Origin: Paenibacillus amylolyticus
GTDB taxonomy: Bacteria > Bacillota > Bacilli > Paenibacillales > Paenibacillaceae
Length of the DNA: 64,000 bases
Assembly: GCF_003719335.1 (NCBI RefSeq)
Contig: NZ_RIAS01000003.1
Coordinates: 248,001-312,000 of the forward strand
Direction: 5' to 3'
Shown: positions 26,616 to 37,062 of the stretch, in pieces
Layout of the letters: each line of letters opens with the position of its first letter
Position numbering within the stretch: the first letter of the stretch is position 1
Notes under the pieces: generated by a model
Seen by the model: the letters and a program-made list of their open reading frames with translations, nothing else
Told to the model about the DNA's origin: nothing
Databases searched by the model: none
Position numbers and translations under genes: made by a program

Positions 26616-27446
26616 TTAACGATTCACGACACGTTCGATATGAACCGTAAGATATAACTTTTCCTCATTGGTGAGTTCATGATCATATTCTTTTTTGACA
26701 AATAATGCGATTTTCTCTACACATGCTGCTGCTTCAGGATGTTTCTCCTTAATCATGTCGTAAAAATGATCATAATTGTTGTCATAATGCGTTCCACTAA
26801 GCACTCGCTGGGAGAAAAACTTGAGGTGTGTGATAAAACGGAAGTAACTGAGAGACTCCTCATCAAACTCCATTTTGAAATGATACTTGGCGATATTAAT
26901 AATCTGCTGGATAAACTTCGTAATATTCATCGTCGTAATGACTTCTTCGTTCATTTCCGCATTCACAATATGGAGCGCAATAAAGGCCGCTTCATCTGGT
27001 GGGAGCTCGACATTCATCCTAGTATTAATCTGCTCCAGCATGCGCAATCCCAGCCCGAACTCCGCTTTGTACAATTGCTTGATCTCCCACATCAAAGCAT
27101 TCTTGATCTCGATTCCCTCATGATAACGCTCGATGGCAAAGTGAATATGATCTGTAAGCGAAACATAGATGTTCTCGTTCAGTTTACGCCCCAAATTGTC
27201 ACGTGCATGGGCAATCATCTCCTCCACAATCTCAACAAGTTCCATCGGAACTTCCCGCAGAAGCGTTTTAAAGTTATCGGATGTCTGTTTGTTTTTCAAG
27301 GCAAATACTTTTTGAATGCGGGTCTCGTCTACTTTATCTCCCGGCTTCTTCTTAAAGGCAATCCCACGTCCCATCACCACAAGCTCTGCTCCGTCGGCCT
27401 GATAGATGCTAATGACGTTATTGTTGATAACCTTTGCTATTTTCAC
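26616..27446 (-). CDS. licT: transcriptional antiterminator of the BglG family (LicT)
   Basis: A 276-residue RNA-binding antiterminator, nearly the same length as B. subtilis LicT. Residues 1-55 are the CAT RNA-binding domain, with KIAKVINNNVISI, GRGIAFKKKPGD and the linker to FALKN. Two PTS regulation domains follow. Their phosphorylatable His residues are in VSLTDHIHFAIER and ALHIVNAEMNEE (PRD1), and in RFITHLKFFSQRV and YLTVHIERVV (PRD2). The GTG at 27446 matches the conserved MKIAKV start; a TTG or GTG further upstream would add an unconserved tail. It lies behind its own RAT-terminator, so it controls itself as well as bglH and bglP. Confidence 0.95.
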   Translation of the reverse strand: MKIAKVINNNVISIYQADGAELVVMGRGIAFKKKPGDKVDETRIQKVFALKNKQTSDNFKTLLREVPMELVEIVEEMIAHARDNLGRKLNENIYVSLTDHIHFAIERYHEGIEIKNALMWEIKQLYKAEFGLGLRMLEQINTRMNVELPPDEAAFIALHIVNAEMNEEVITTMNITKFIQQIINIAKYHFKMEFDEESLSYFRFITHLKFFSQRVLSGTHYDNNYDHFYDMIKEKHPEAAACVEKIALFVKKEYDHELTNEEKLYLTVHIERVVNR

Positions 27447-27507
27447 TTCAATCCCCCCGTCACGTCCCACTCTCTAGTCGCCAAGATATATCCAATTATG
27501 GGCATGC

Positions 27508-27603
27508 AAAAAAACCTGGAGCATCACAAAATAAACAAGACGCGGCGGTCTGCTTTTTTTGGTGCTCAGGTTTTGCCTACGCGTGTGATGTAGTAACAAT
27601 CCC
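27508..27603 (-). promoter_or_regulatory. RAT and terminator before licT
   Basis: GGGATTGTTACTACATCACA starts the RAT (27564-27603), which ends GTAGGCAAAACCTGAGC. The overlapping terminator pairs AACCTG-AGCA with TGCTCAGGTT and ends in seven T (27508-27573). The internal part of this RAT is longer than in the bglP copy. Confidence 0.85.
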
Positions 27604-27624
27604 AGTAACGATATATTTGCGTCA

Positions 27625-27661
27625 AGTATAGCGTGAACTGCGTCATATGTCAACGCTTTCA
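27625..27661 (-). promoter_or_regulatory. licT promoter overlapped by a cre site
   Basis: TTGACA (27648-27653) and TATACT (27625-27630) are 17 bases apart. TGAAAGCGTTGACA (27648-27661 on the minus strand) matches the CcpA consensus TGWAARCGNTNWCA at every position and includes the -35 box, so CcpA should block the promoter during growth on glucose. Confidence 0.88.
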
Positions 27662-27738
27662 ACGAGCAGACATGAGGAATTTGCATGAATCATGCAACTT
27701 CCTCATGCTTGGAAACAGCTGCTCTCAAAAAACTGAGA

Positions 27739-29338
<1,600 letters not shown>

Positions 29339-29364
29339 AGAAAACATTATGCGGATTAGATAAA

Positions 29365-29393
29365 ACATTACCAAGAAACAGGAAATATGTCAA
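29365..29393 (-). promoter_or_regulatory. bglH promoter with a degenerate cre-like sequence
   Basis: TTGACA (29388-29393) and TAATGT (29365-29370) are 17 bases apart. TGCGTGCGTTGACA covers the -35 as in the licT promoter, but three positions differ from the CcpA consensus, so control may be weaker. Confidence 0.7.
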
Positions 29394-29472
29394 CGCACGC
29401 AATTTAATTAAACATACCTATTGGCTCAGTTAAAGGTCATTTTTCTCTATGCCATCGCTATTTCTCAGTTGC

Positions 29473-30300
29473 TTATAATTTGTAAAACGCGGCACAGTTA
29501 TCACCAAAAATCATTTGTTGCTCTGCCTCTGACAAGCTTTGAACATGCATTTTCAGCAGATCGAAAACCTGCGCATATGTTCCTGCTACGGTACATACCG
29601 GCCAGTCCGATCCATACATCACTCGCTTAGGTCCAAAGGCTTGAAGCACAGTATCCAGATAGGGGGCAAAGTCTTCCTGGGTCCACTTATTCCAATCTGC
29701 CTCGGTGACCATACCAGATAATTTGCAATAGACATTTGGATACGTGGCAATCGCTTCGATGGTTTCCTTCCAAGGCGAACCGATTCCCGCCTTAATGTCC
29801 GGTTTAGCCAGATGGTCAATGACAAAGCGCTGCTGTGGGAACTTTTGAACCAATTCCACGGCATACGGCAGTTGTTCCTTCGATACGAGCAAATCGTAGG
29901 CTAGATTGTGCTGTTCCAGTAGGGCAATCCCTCGTTGAAAATCCTCACGCAGCACAAACTTTACATCAGGCTCGTCCTGAATGACATGACGAACCCCCTT
30001 CAGCCACGGGTTAGCCGCAAACTTTTCCAGCTGAGATGAGGCTTCCTCAGAGCGTAGATCTACCCAGCCAACTACGCCTTTAATGAAATCATGCTTATCC
30101 GCGAGTTCGAGCAGCCACTCGGTTTCTTCAAGACTTTGCCTTGCCTGCACAGCTACACAGCCCGAGACGCCAGAATCCGTAAGGATTGGCTCTAGGTCTT
30201 CCGGCAGAAATGAACGCTGAATCACACTCATCTCTTCACCGATCCATCCATAGTCACGGATGTTATAATTCCAAAAATGTTGATGTGCATCGAGTTTCAT
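29473..30300 (-). CDS. amidohydrolase-family lactonase
   Basis: A 275-residue TIM-barrel hydrolase of the amidohydrolase-2 group (COG3618-like). The metal ligands are in DAHQHFWN at the N-terminus, in FVIDHLAKPD and in MYGSDWPVC. These are the motifs of sugar-lactonases such as L-fucono- and L-rhamnono-lactonase and of pyrone-dicarboxylate hydrolase. It starts at ATG 30300 behind AGGAGGG. It is not in an operon: bglH and its promoter region lie downstream and the cellulase gene is divergent. A rhamnose operon lies 10 kb away but uses the phosphorylated route, so no direct link is evident. Confidence 0.85.
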   Translation of the reverse strand: MKLDAHQHFWNYNIRDYGWIGEEMSVIQRSFLPEDLEPILTDSGVSGCVAVQARQSLEETEWLLELADKHDFIKGVVGWVDLRSEEASSQLEKFAANPWLKGVRHVIQDEPDVKFVLREDFQRGIALLEQHNLAYDLLVSKEQLPYAVELVQKFPQQRFVIDHLAKPDIKAGIGSPWKETIEAIATYPNVYCKLSGMVTEADWNKWTQEDFAPYLDTVLQAFGPKRVMYGSDWPVCTVAGTYAQVFDLLKMHVQSLSEAEQQMIFGDNCAAFYKL

Positions 30301-30455
30301 GATATGTGCCCTCCTGTGTTGTCCACGTTAGTTCAGTGTACTGCCTTTCATTTAAATATAAATCAAATGCAGCAGATAAGCACTAATATCCGAATGAATT
30401 TTATTCCAATTGTGATGGTATTTCCTTCCTGTCAACTGTGATATATTTACTGTTC

Positions 30456-30469
30456 AGAAAACGCTTTCA
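30456..30469 (+). promoter_or_regulatory. cre site upstream of the cellulase gene
   Basis: AGAAAACGCTTTCA matches the CcpA consensus at 13 of 14 positions, 45 bases before the cellulase start. No clear -35/-10 pair was found in the 200-bp divergent region, which otherwise shows nothing I can name. Confidence 0.7.
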
Positions 30470-30513
30470 GTATTTTAGCTTCATCATCTTGTTTTGAATA
30501 GGAGATGTTATTG

Positions 30514-32241
30514 ATGCCAAAAAAACGAAAGTCCATCCTCTCGATCTCCGTGGCTGCCGCCTTGTTTCTGTCCTTGTTCTCGACGGCGATGACTTCTGCA
30601 GCTACAGACAACCTCGAACCCACCAGCAAACCAGCCCCCGTAAGTAAAATGCAAACCTATGTTAACGCGATGGAACCAGGCTGGAATCTGGGTAACTCGC
30701 TGGATGCTGTGGGGGATGATGAGACAGCTTGGGGCAACCCACGCATTACGAAAGAACTCATACAATCGATTGCCGATCAAGGGTACAAAAGCATACGTAT
30801 CCCCGTTACCTGGGAAGCTCACATTGGTGACGAACCGGATTACAACATTGACGTTGCTTACATAAATCGGGTTCAGGAGATCGTAGGCTGGGCGCTTGAA
30901 GCTAACCTCTATGTGATGATCAATCTGCATCATGATTCCTGGCGCTGGATTAGCACCATGGAGAAAGACTATGATCACGTTCTTGCGCGCTACAATGCCA
31001 TTTGGACACAGATTGCAAACAAATTCAAAGATGCACCCGAGAAACTGATGTTCGAAAGTGTCAATGAACCCCGCTTCACCGAAGGTGGCACTACGAATGC
31101 AGACACGGGATACCGCATGCTGGATACGTTAAACACGTCTTTTCATCATATCGTAAGATCGTCCGGCGGTAACAATGACACCCGTCCACTTGTACTGCCT
31201 ACCATGCATACTTCATCGGCTCAGCCTGATCTGGATGCGCTGAATCAGACGATTCAAAAGCTGGATGATCCTAATCTCATCGCTACCGTACATTATTACG
31301 GGTTCTGGCCTTTCAGCGTGAACATTGCGGGATTCACCAAATTCAACGACGAAGTACAAAAGGACGTTACCGATACGTTTGACCGCGTTCACGATGCCTT
31401 TACAGCCAAAGGCATTCCAGTCATCATCGGTGAGTACGGTTTACTCGGGTTTGACCAGCATACAGGTGTGATTGAACAAGGTGAGAAATTGAAGTTTTTT
31501 GAATTCGTTGGACATTACTCACGTCGAAAACAGATGACCACCATGCTTTGGGACAATGGACAACATTTTGGACGCACTAGCTATACTTGGTCAGATCAAC
31601 AACTGTTTGATATGATCCGGGCTAGCTGGAACGGACGTTCATCCACAGCAGAGACCGATCAAGTTTATCTGAAACAACATGAACTCATCCAGAATGTAAA
31701 AATTACTCTCCATTTGAATGGAAACCGCTTCTTTTCTCTGAAAAATGGTACAGCTCCACTTCTACGAGGTAAAGATTACACGATTCGAAACGGTGTGCTC
31801 ACTTTAACATCAGATCTACTCTCCCGATTAACAACTGAAGGCAAACTAGGTGTAAATGCTACACTGACAGCCGGTTTTAGTGAAGGTGCAGACTGGACGC
31901 TGCATATTATTCAATACAACACACCTGTGTTAAGTGACGCACAGGGTACAACCAGTGCTTTCGCTATTCCTGTCACATTTGGTGGCGATCAGCTCGCAAC
32001 GATGGAAGCGACCTATGCCAATGGAGAAAATGCTGGCCCTCAGAACTGGACATCATTTAAGGAATTTGCCTATACGTTTAGCCCGGATTATGATCGCAAC
32101 GTCATTGAACTGAAACCCAACTTTTTTAACGAAACCAAAGATGGCGAAATTCAGCTCAAGTTCCATTTCTGGAGTGGTGCTGTGATTGAATATACCCTTA
32201 CGAAAAATGGCACAAGCGTTAAGGGCACAACAATAGATTGA
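30514..32241 (+). CDS. secreted GH5 endoglucanase with X2 and CBM46-like modules
   Basis: A 575-residue exported endoglucanase. The signal peptide is KKRK, a hydrophobic stretch and TSA before residue 31. The GH5 domain (about 45-370) has WNLGNSLDA, INLHHDSW, the acid/base Glu in FESVNEPRF and the nucleophile in VIIGEYGLLG. An immunoglobulin-like X2 module follows (LHLNGNRFFSLKNG, DYTIRNGVLTLT). The C-terminal 120 residues, with DWTLHIIQYN and IQLKFHFWSGAVIEY, resemble CBM46. The GH5_4-X2-CBM46 order is that of the B. halodurans Cel5B type, which acts on mixed-linkage glucans and xyloglucan. AGGAG lies nine bases before ATG 30514; the ATG at 30505 touches it. Subject to CcpA repression. Confidence 0.9.
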   Translation: MPKKRKSILSISVAAALFLSLFSTAMTSAATDNLEPTSKPAPVSKMQTYVNAMEPGWNLGNSLDAVGDDETAWGNPRITKELIQSIADQGYKSIRIPVTWEAHIGDEPDYNIDVAYINRVQEIVGWALEANLYVMINLHHDSWRWISTMEKDYDHVLARYNAIWTQIANKFKDAPEKLMFESVNEPRFTEGGTTNADTGYRMLDTLNTSFHHIVRSSGGNNDTRPLVLPTMHTSSAQPDLDALNQTIQKLDDPNLIATVHYYGFWPFSVNIAGFTKFNDEVQKDVTDTFDRVHDAFTAKGIPVIIGEYGLLGFDQHTGVIEQGEKLKFFEFVGHYSRRKQMTTMLWDNGQHFGRTSYTWSDQQLFDMIRASWNGRSSTAETDQVYLKQHELIQNVKITLHLNGNRFFSLKNGTAPLLRGKDYTIRNGVLTLTSDLLSRLTTEGKLGVNATLTAGFSEGADWTLHIIQYNTPVLSDAQGTTSAFAIPVTFGGDQLATMEATYANGENAGPQNWTSFKEFAYTFSPDYDRNVIELKPNFFNETKDGEIQLKFHFWSGAVIEYTLTKNGTSVKGTTID

Positions 32242-32299
32242 ATAACGTACAAGTCAACCTTCATACCTTGATTGTAATGAGGATTGAGGAGGAGTTGAC

Positions 32300-33199
32300 A
32301 TGTTTAAACGTGTAGATCGTCTTGCCATTGAATTGCCTATTTCGAATAATCCGGATCCCAACGGAGCTAGTGCAGTTCAGGAATTGCTAGGTGGAAAATA
32401 TGGCGAGATGTCGACGCTGAACAATTACATGTATCAGTCGTTTAACTTCAGAGGCAGATCCAAGCTGCGTCCTTTCTATGACATTGTCGCCAGTATTACG
32501 GCGGAAGAATTCGGTCATGTCGAACTTGTCGCCAACACGATTAATTTGATGCTCGAAGGCTCAACGTCACCTGGCGAACCAGACTCCACACCGCTTCGCA
32601 TAGCCAAGGATTTACGTATGACTTCACATTTTATTGAATCCGCGCAGACAGCGCTGCCCTATGATTCCATGGGAAGACCCTGGAATGGCTCGTATGTCTT
32701 CAGTAGCGGTAATCTGATTCTGGATCTGCTTCATAATTTCTTTTTGGAATGTGGTGCAAGAACACACAAAATGAGAGTGTACGAAATGACCGACAACAAT
32801 ACGGCTCGTGAGATGACGGGTTATCTGCTTGTCCGAGGCGGTGTACACATTCTGGCATACGCCAAAGCACTGGAGATTGCGACCGGGGTCGACGTGACCA
32901 AGCTGATTCCGATCCCCTCTCTAGACAACAAAGCGTTTGAGACTACCCGCAAATGGGAAGCCATGGGTGAGCAACGCCGATTGTACACGTTCAGTGACAA
33001 GGATTATCAGCAGATTGCCCAGATATGGAAAGGTGTGCATCCTACCGACGGGGGTAAACTGGAAGCCTTTGCAGGTTTACCGGGATATGGAGGGCCAATT
33101 CCTGAACTTCCCGACTTGCCAGAAGAATTCGCTCCTGGTATATCCCCAGAAGACTTTCTTCAGATTGCAGAACGACTTAAACGGAATGCCGGACTGTAA
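32300..33199 (+). CDS. manganese catalase
   Basis: A 299-residue dimanganese catalase that breaks down hydrogen peroxide. The ferritin-like helices carry the metal ligands in GKYGEMST, TAEEFGHVELV, FLECGARTHKMRVYE and RGGVHILAY. The C-terminus, LPGYGGPIPELPDLPEEF, is the conserved lid. The length is typical of YdbD/YjqC-type enzymes. GAGGAGG lies seven bases before ATG 32300. It begins 58 bp after the cellulase gene in the same direction with no terminator between, so read-through is possible, but the functions are unrelated. Confidence 0.94.
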   Translation: MFKRVDRLAIELPISNNPDPNGASAVQELLGGKYGEMSTLNNYMYQSFNFRGRSKLRPFYDIVASITAEEFGHVELVANTINLMLEGSTSPGEPDSTPLRIAKDLRMTSHFIESAQTALPYDSMGRPWNGSYVFSSGNLILDLLHNFFLECGARTHKMRVYEMTDNNTAREMTGYLLVRGGVHILAYAKALEIATGVDVTKLIPIPSLDNKAFETTRKWEAMGEQRRLYTFSDKDYQQIAQIWKGVHPTDGGKLEAFAGLPGYGGPIPELPDLPEEFAPGISPEDFLQIAERLKRNAGL

Positions 33200-33210
33200 T
33201 AGCATCAGAA

Positions 33211-33258
33211 AAAGGGAAACCTGCGGAGGATGTCTCCACACGGTTTCCCTTGATTTTT
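33211..33258. terminator. bidirectional terminator between the Mn catalase and sucrose operon
   Basis: AAGGGAAACC (33212-33221) pairs with GGTTTCCCTT (33242-33251). An A-run on the left and TTTTTG on the right let it end both converging transcripts. Confidence 0.85.
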
Positions 33259-33364
33259 GTAATTTTTATCGTAACCTGATGTACCCTTTTTAAAGCAATG
33301 ATTTAAGATTTAAGAAAGTTCATAGGGCTCTGTAACGGTTTACGTTGTTTTACGTGGCATTCAC

Positions 33365-35350
33365 TTATTGCGGCTCCGTAAACTCTATCGTCAGCACTTT
33401 TCTTCCGTTCGCTTGCACAATGCCATTTGATATCGCTGTCACAGAAGCAATGGCGTCGTTCCCGCTTGGAATTAACACGGGTGTAATCAACGGAAGCCCA
33501 GCCTCCTCGATGATTTCCATATCAAATTCAATGAGAAGTTGCCCCGCAAGCACGGTATCTCCGCTTTTCACATGAGTAACAAAGCCTTTTCCTTTCAAAC
33601 CGACGGTATTGATACCGATATGAACCAGCAGTTGAACTCCTGTCTCGTGTTCTAAAATAACTGCATGTTTACTCTTATCCATGACATGGGCAACAACGCC
33701 ATCAAACGGAGCATATACTTTGCCTTCGGATGGCTCAATGGCGATGCCCTCTCCCATATGTTTTTCCGCAAATGCCGGATCAGGCACCTGCTCCAGTTCA
33801 ACGATTGTACCATGGATCGGGGATGCGATCTCCAGCTGTTTCACTTTGGGACGAGATGCTGCGTTGACCGATTCCGTTACCGATGTAGAAGTAGATGAAG
33901 CTACGCCTGAAGCAGATGATACAATCGTCGATTCCACAGACAAACCGTTACCGGAAGCTGTCTCTACAGATTGATCTTTATAACCGAAGAACCATGTCAG
34001 TGCAAAAGCAATCGCCATTGCCGTTACGTTGGACAAGATATACAAAGGCAATTGACTATTCAGATACAGAAGTGTTCCGGGAATTACCGTCACGGCCATA
34101 CCCGTACCTTGCAGATGGAAGAGCGAAGCGATGAAGCCACCTACTGCTCCCCCGATCAATCCCATCACAAATGGTTTCATATAACGCAGATTCACACCAA
34201 AGATTGCTGGTTCAGTGATACCAAGGAATGCCGATAACGATGAAGGAAGCGCGAGTGCTTTGAGCTTCATATTTTTGGTTTTCAAACCCACGGCAAGACA
34301 TGCCGCCCCCTGTGCAGCCATCGCACATGTAATAATCGCGTTAAACGGATTGAAACCCGTTTTCTCAAGCAATTGAATCTCCAGAAAGTTAAAGATATGA
34401 TGTACACCCGTAACCACGATAATCTGATGGAAGAAGCCAATTATAATACCAGCGATTCCGTAAGGCAGATCAAGTACAGCCGTTGTGCCATGCAGCACCC
34501 ACTCTTCAAGTGAGTGAAATACAGGGCCAATGGCGAATAGTCCCAGCGTGATCATTACCGTTAGCGTAATAAATGGAGTTAAAATCAAATCCAGTGCCTC
34601 AGGCACACGTCTACGCAATACTTTTTCAAACTTCGCACCAAGCAAACCTACAAAAAAGGCAGGCAGTACCGAGCCCTGATATCCTACGACGGGAATAAAG
34701 CCGAACATATGCAAGGGTTGCGCCGAACCATCAGCTACAGCATAAGCATTCGGCAGCGCTGGATTCACGAGCATTAGGCCAAGTACAATCCCGAGAACCG
34801 GACTCCCGCCGAATACGCGGAATGCGGACCAGGCGACAAGCGCAGGCAGGAATGCAAAAGCTGTATCCGTTAGAATCTGCGTGAACAGCAGAAAGTTTGG
34901 CGATATGTCGTCAGGCGTCGCACCGAACCATGCCAGAATTTCATTTTGCGTAAGCAGACCGCGCAGACCCATGAACAACCCTGTTGCCACAAGCACAGGA
35001 ATAATCGGAACAAAGACGTCACCAAATGTGCGAATAGCCCGCTGAAATGCATTGCCTTCCTTTTTCCCCTGACTCTTCACATCTTCTTTCGATGTCCCTT
35101 CGATCCCCTGCTTCTCCACCTCTTCAAAAATTCGGTTGACCGTACCTGTGCCGAAAATAATTTGATATTGTCCCGAGTTGAAAAAGGCACCCTTCACCTT
35201 GTCGATGTTCTCAACTTGTTTCTGATCAATCTGCTCTTTATCCTTCACCATGATGCGAAGCCGTGTTGCACAATGTGCAAAGGAGGCGATATTGTCTTTT
35301 CCCCCGACGGCCTGGATGACCTCTTTGGCAATGCGCCCATTATCCGACAT
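33365..35350 (-). CDS. scrA: sucrose-specific PTS enzyme IIBCA
   Basis: A 661-residue PTS permease. IIB has its phospho-Cys at residue 27 (FAHCATRLRI) and VKGAFFNSGQYQIIFG. IIC (about 110-460) contains FFHQIIVVTGVHHIFN and FLGITEPAIFGV, characteristic of the sucrose/trehalose branch. A linker rich in Ser, Thr and Val leads to a IIA domain with phospho-His in LLVHIGINTVGLKG. Many sucrose permeases lack IIA and borrow it; this one is complete. AAAGGAATG precedes ATG 35350. It follows sacA by 26 bp, and the pair forms one operon. The adjacent hydrolase and repressor make sucrose the most likely substrate. Confidence 0.9.
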   Translation of the reverse strand: MSDNGRIAKEVIQAVGGKDNIASFAHCATRLRIMVKDKEQIDQKQVENIDKVKGAFFNSGQYQIIFGTGTVNRIFEEVEKQGIEGTSKEDVKSQGKKEGNAFQRAIRTFGDVFVPIIPVLVATGLFMGLRGLLTQNEILAWFGATPDDISPNFLLFTQILTDTAFAFLPALVAWSAFRVFGGSPVLGIVLGLMLVNPALPNAYAVADGSAQPLHMFGFIPVVGYQGSVLPAFFVGLLGAKFEKVLRRRVPEALDLILTPFITLTVMITLGLFAIGPVFHSLEEWVLHGTTAVLDLPYGIAGIIIGFFHQIIVVTGVHHIFNFLEIQLLEKTGFNPFNAIITCAMAAQGAACLAVGLKTKNMKLKALALPSSLSAFLGITEPAIFGVNLRYMKPFVMGLIGGAVGGFIASLFHLQGTGMAVTVIPGTLLYLNSQLPLYILSNVTAMAIAFALTWFFGYKDQSVETASGNGLSVESTIVSSASGVASSTSTSVTESVNAASRPKVKQLEIASPIHGTIVELEQVPDPAFAEKHMGEGIAIEPSEGKVYAPFDGVVAHVMDKSKHAVILEHETGVQLLVHIGINTVGLKGKGFVTHVKSGDTVLAGQLLIEFDMEIIEEAGLPLITPVLIPSGNDAIASVTAISNGIVQANGRKVLTIEFTEPQ

Positions 35351-35376
35351 GTTGTCTCATTCCTTTCTCATTCAAT

Positions 35377-36867
35377 CTAAACCTTCCACATAACCGCTCT
35401 GAAATCAGCCTTGCCTCCGTGTGCAAAAAATCGAATATCTGTACTGTCCCGGCTTGGGAAGATTCGGCTCGTGAAGACTTCCTGTCCATCGTTGACAAAT
35501 ATCTCAACCGAGGACGAATCCACGAACAGATGCAGCTTAATTAGAGCATCTGCATCCATACCTTCATTTAAAGCACAGGTGCGAATGACACCATTGGCTT
35601 CGGGGAGCGGTGCACCTGACTGACTGCGATCCAACATAAGTTTGCGCTGCAGGCGATCATACTGAATGACTGTTTTCTCCGTATCACTCGCCCTAAACTC
35701 AATGCCCACAAGGTCTGCATCATTGTCGCTAATCTCACATTGGAGTTCGTAAGCGATACCATTTAAGCCTGTAAAGGATCGGCTTCCATTGCGAAGTGAG
35801 TCCTGAGCCATAATACCTTGCTGATCCTTGCGCAACTGGGCCATTTCAGGAACGGGTTGCTGAATAAGCTTGCCACCTCGGATCGATAATTGCCGTGGAA
35901 TCGTTAAACAATGGGCCCAGCCACTCTCGTCTGTGGGATACGCCAGATCAGGAAGTCCCATCCATGCAACCAGAATTCGTCTTCCGTCTGGTGATTGCAT
36001 GGTCTGGGGCGCATAAAAATCAAATCCACGATCCAGTTCGTCAAACTTCCCATGTATGAATTCTCTCGTCTCCAGGTTCAGAGGTTCACCAATCAGATAT
36101 CCCGATTGATAAATGTTCTGGTATCGGTCGGATTCGGCCGGAATGCCCTGTGGTGAGAAAATGAGTACGCCGTGACCTTCCAATTCCAGATAGTCGGGGC
36201 ATTCCCACATGTATCCGTAGGCAGTTAATGTTGTGATGATCTCCCCAAGAAACTGCCAATGTTTCAAGTCTGCCGACCGATAAAGAACCGTACATCCTGT
36301 CTCATCCGTACGCTGGGCTCCAATGACACCATAATAGACATCTTCGTGCAGCCACACCTTTGGATCTCGGAAATGCTCGGTATATCCAGGCGGTACGTCA
36401 GAAATGACAGGATGCTCGAATTTCGTCACCACATTCTTCTCATCCATGAACGCCAAACACTGAAACGGATGTCGAATCCAGTTCTCATCCCGCGTATTGC
36501 CTGTGTAGATCAGGTTTAACTTGCCATCTTTTTCAATCGCACTTCCGGAATATGCTCCATGCGAGTCATAAGGAGTTCCGGGTTCAATCGCAATGCCAAC
36601 ATTCTCCCAGTCCACCAAATTGCTTGAGCGAGTATGATACCAATATTTCATGCCGTGCTCCGTTCCAAGAGGGAACCATTGATAGAACAGATGGTAGTAA
36701 CCTTCATAGAAGGAAAATCCGTTAGGATCGTTAAGCAGACCGGTTACGGGCTGAATATGATAACTCTGTCTCCAGGGACATGTGGCGATCTTAGCTTCCA
36801 GTGTAGCAATCTCTCCCGGTTCAGCTTGCTCAATTCGCCGATAGAGCTGCTTTCTTGTCATTTTCAT
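35377..36867 (-). CDS. sacA: sucrose-6-phosphate hydrolase, GH32
   Basis: A 496-residue beta-fructosidase that splits sucrose-6-phosphate into glucose-6-phosphate and fructose. GLLNDPNGF contains the nucleophile Asp, FRDPKVW the transition-state stabiliser and MWECPDYLEL the acid/base Glu, the three defining GH32 motifs. The C-terminal beta-sandwich begins near residue 350. No signal peptide, so it acts in the cytosol on the PTS product. The start is ATG 36867 with GGAGAT twelve bases upstream, a slightly long spacing. It is the first gene of the operon, controlled by the LacI-type repressor gene upstream and by CcpA. Confidence 0.94.
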   Translation of the reverse strand: MKMTRKQLYRRIEQAEPGEIATLEAKIATCPWRQSYHIQPVTGLLNDPNGFSFYEGYYHLFYQWFPLGTEHGMKYWYHTRSSNLVDWENVGIAIEPGTPYDSHGAYSGSAIEKDGKLNLIYTGNTRDENWIRHPFQCLAFMDEKNVVTKFEHPVISDVPPGYTEHFRDPKVWLHEDVYYGVIGAQRTDETGCTVLYRSADLKHWQFLGEIITTLTAYGYMWECPDYLELEGHGVLIFSPQGIPAESDRYQNIYQSGYLIGEPLNLETREFIHGKFDELDRGFDFYAPQTMQSPDGRRILVAWMGLPDLAYPTDESGWAHCLTIPRQLSIRGGKLIQQPVPEMAQLRKDQQGIMAQDSLRNGSRSFTGLNGIAYELQCEISDNDADLVGIEFRASDTEKTVIQYDRLQRKLMLDRSQSGAPLPEANGVIRTCALNEGMDADALIKLHLFVDSSSVEIFVNDGQEVFTSRIFPSRDSTDIRFFAHGGKADFRAVMWKV

Positions 36868-36918
36868 ACGTCATACAATCTCCAATCATAGTGCAAAATC
36901 AGAAGTCCCTTTTTCAAA

Positions 36919-36930
36919 GGAACCGGTTCC
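36919..36930 (-). promoter_or_regulatory. LacI-family operator O2, upstream of sacA
   Basis: GGAACCGGTTCC, a perfect 12-base palindrome with the central CG of LacI-family sites, lies in the sacA leader 88 bases from the other operator. Confidence 0.85.
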
Positions 36931-37004
36931 AATGTGGGTAAAAAAATAATCCCATACAACATTGTTGCTCCCCGGTATCATCATTCTCACACTAAAACTT
37001 GAGT

Positions 37005-37016
37005 GGAACCGGTTCG
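37005..37016 (-). promoter_or_regulatory. LacI-family operator O1, at the sacA start site
   Basis: GGAACCGGTTCG differs from the second operator by one base and lies just downstream of the -10 box at the expected start site. Two sites about eight helical turns apart would allow repression by looping. Confidence 0.85.
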
Positions 37017-37024
37017 ATGGAATT

Positions 37025-37062
37025 ATCATAATGGATCAATTTATATTTTGTCAACGCTTTCT
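37025..37062 (-). promoter_or_regulatory. sacA promoter overlapped by a cre site, inside the repressor gene end
   Basis: TTGACA (37049-37054) and TATGAT (37025-37030) are 18 bases apart. AGAAAGCGTTGACA (37049-37062) matches the CcpA site at 13 of 14 positions. The -35 and cre are made of the last codons of the repressor gene. Confidence 0.8.

Noticed and set aside
26739-27593. 284-codon plus-strand frame opposite licT
   Set aside because: It is exactly antisense to a well-supported licT, has no ribosome site and covers the RAT-terminator.
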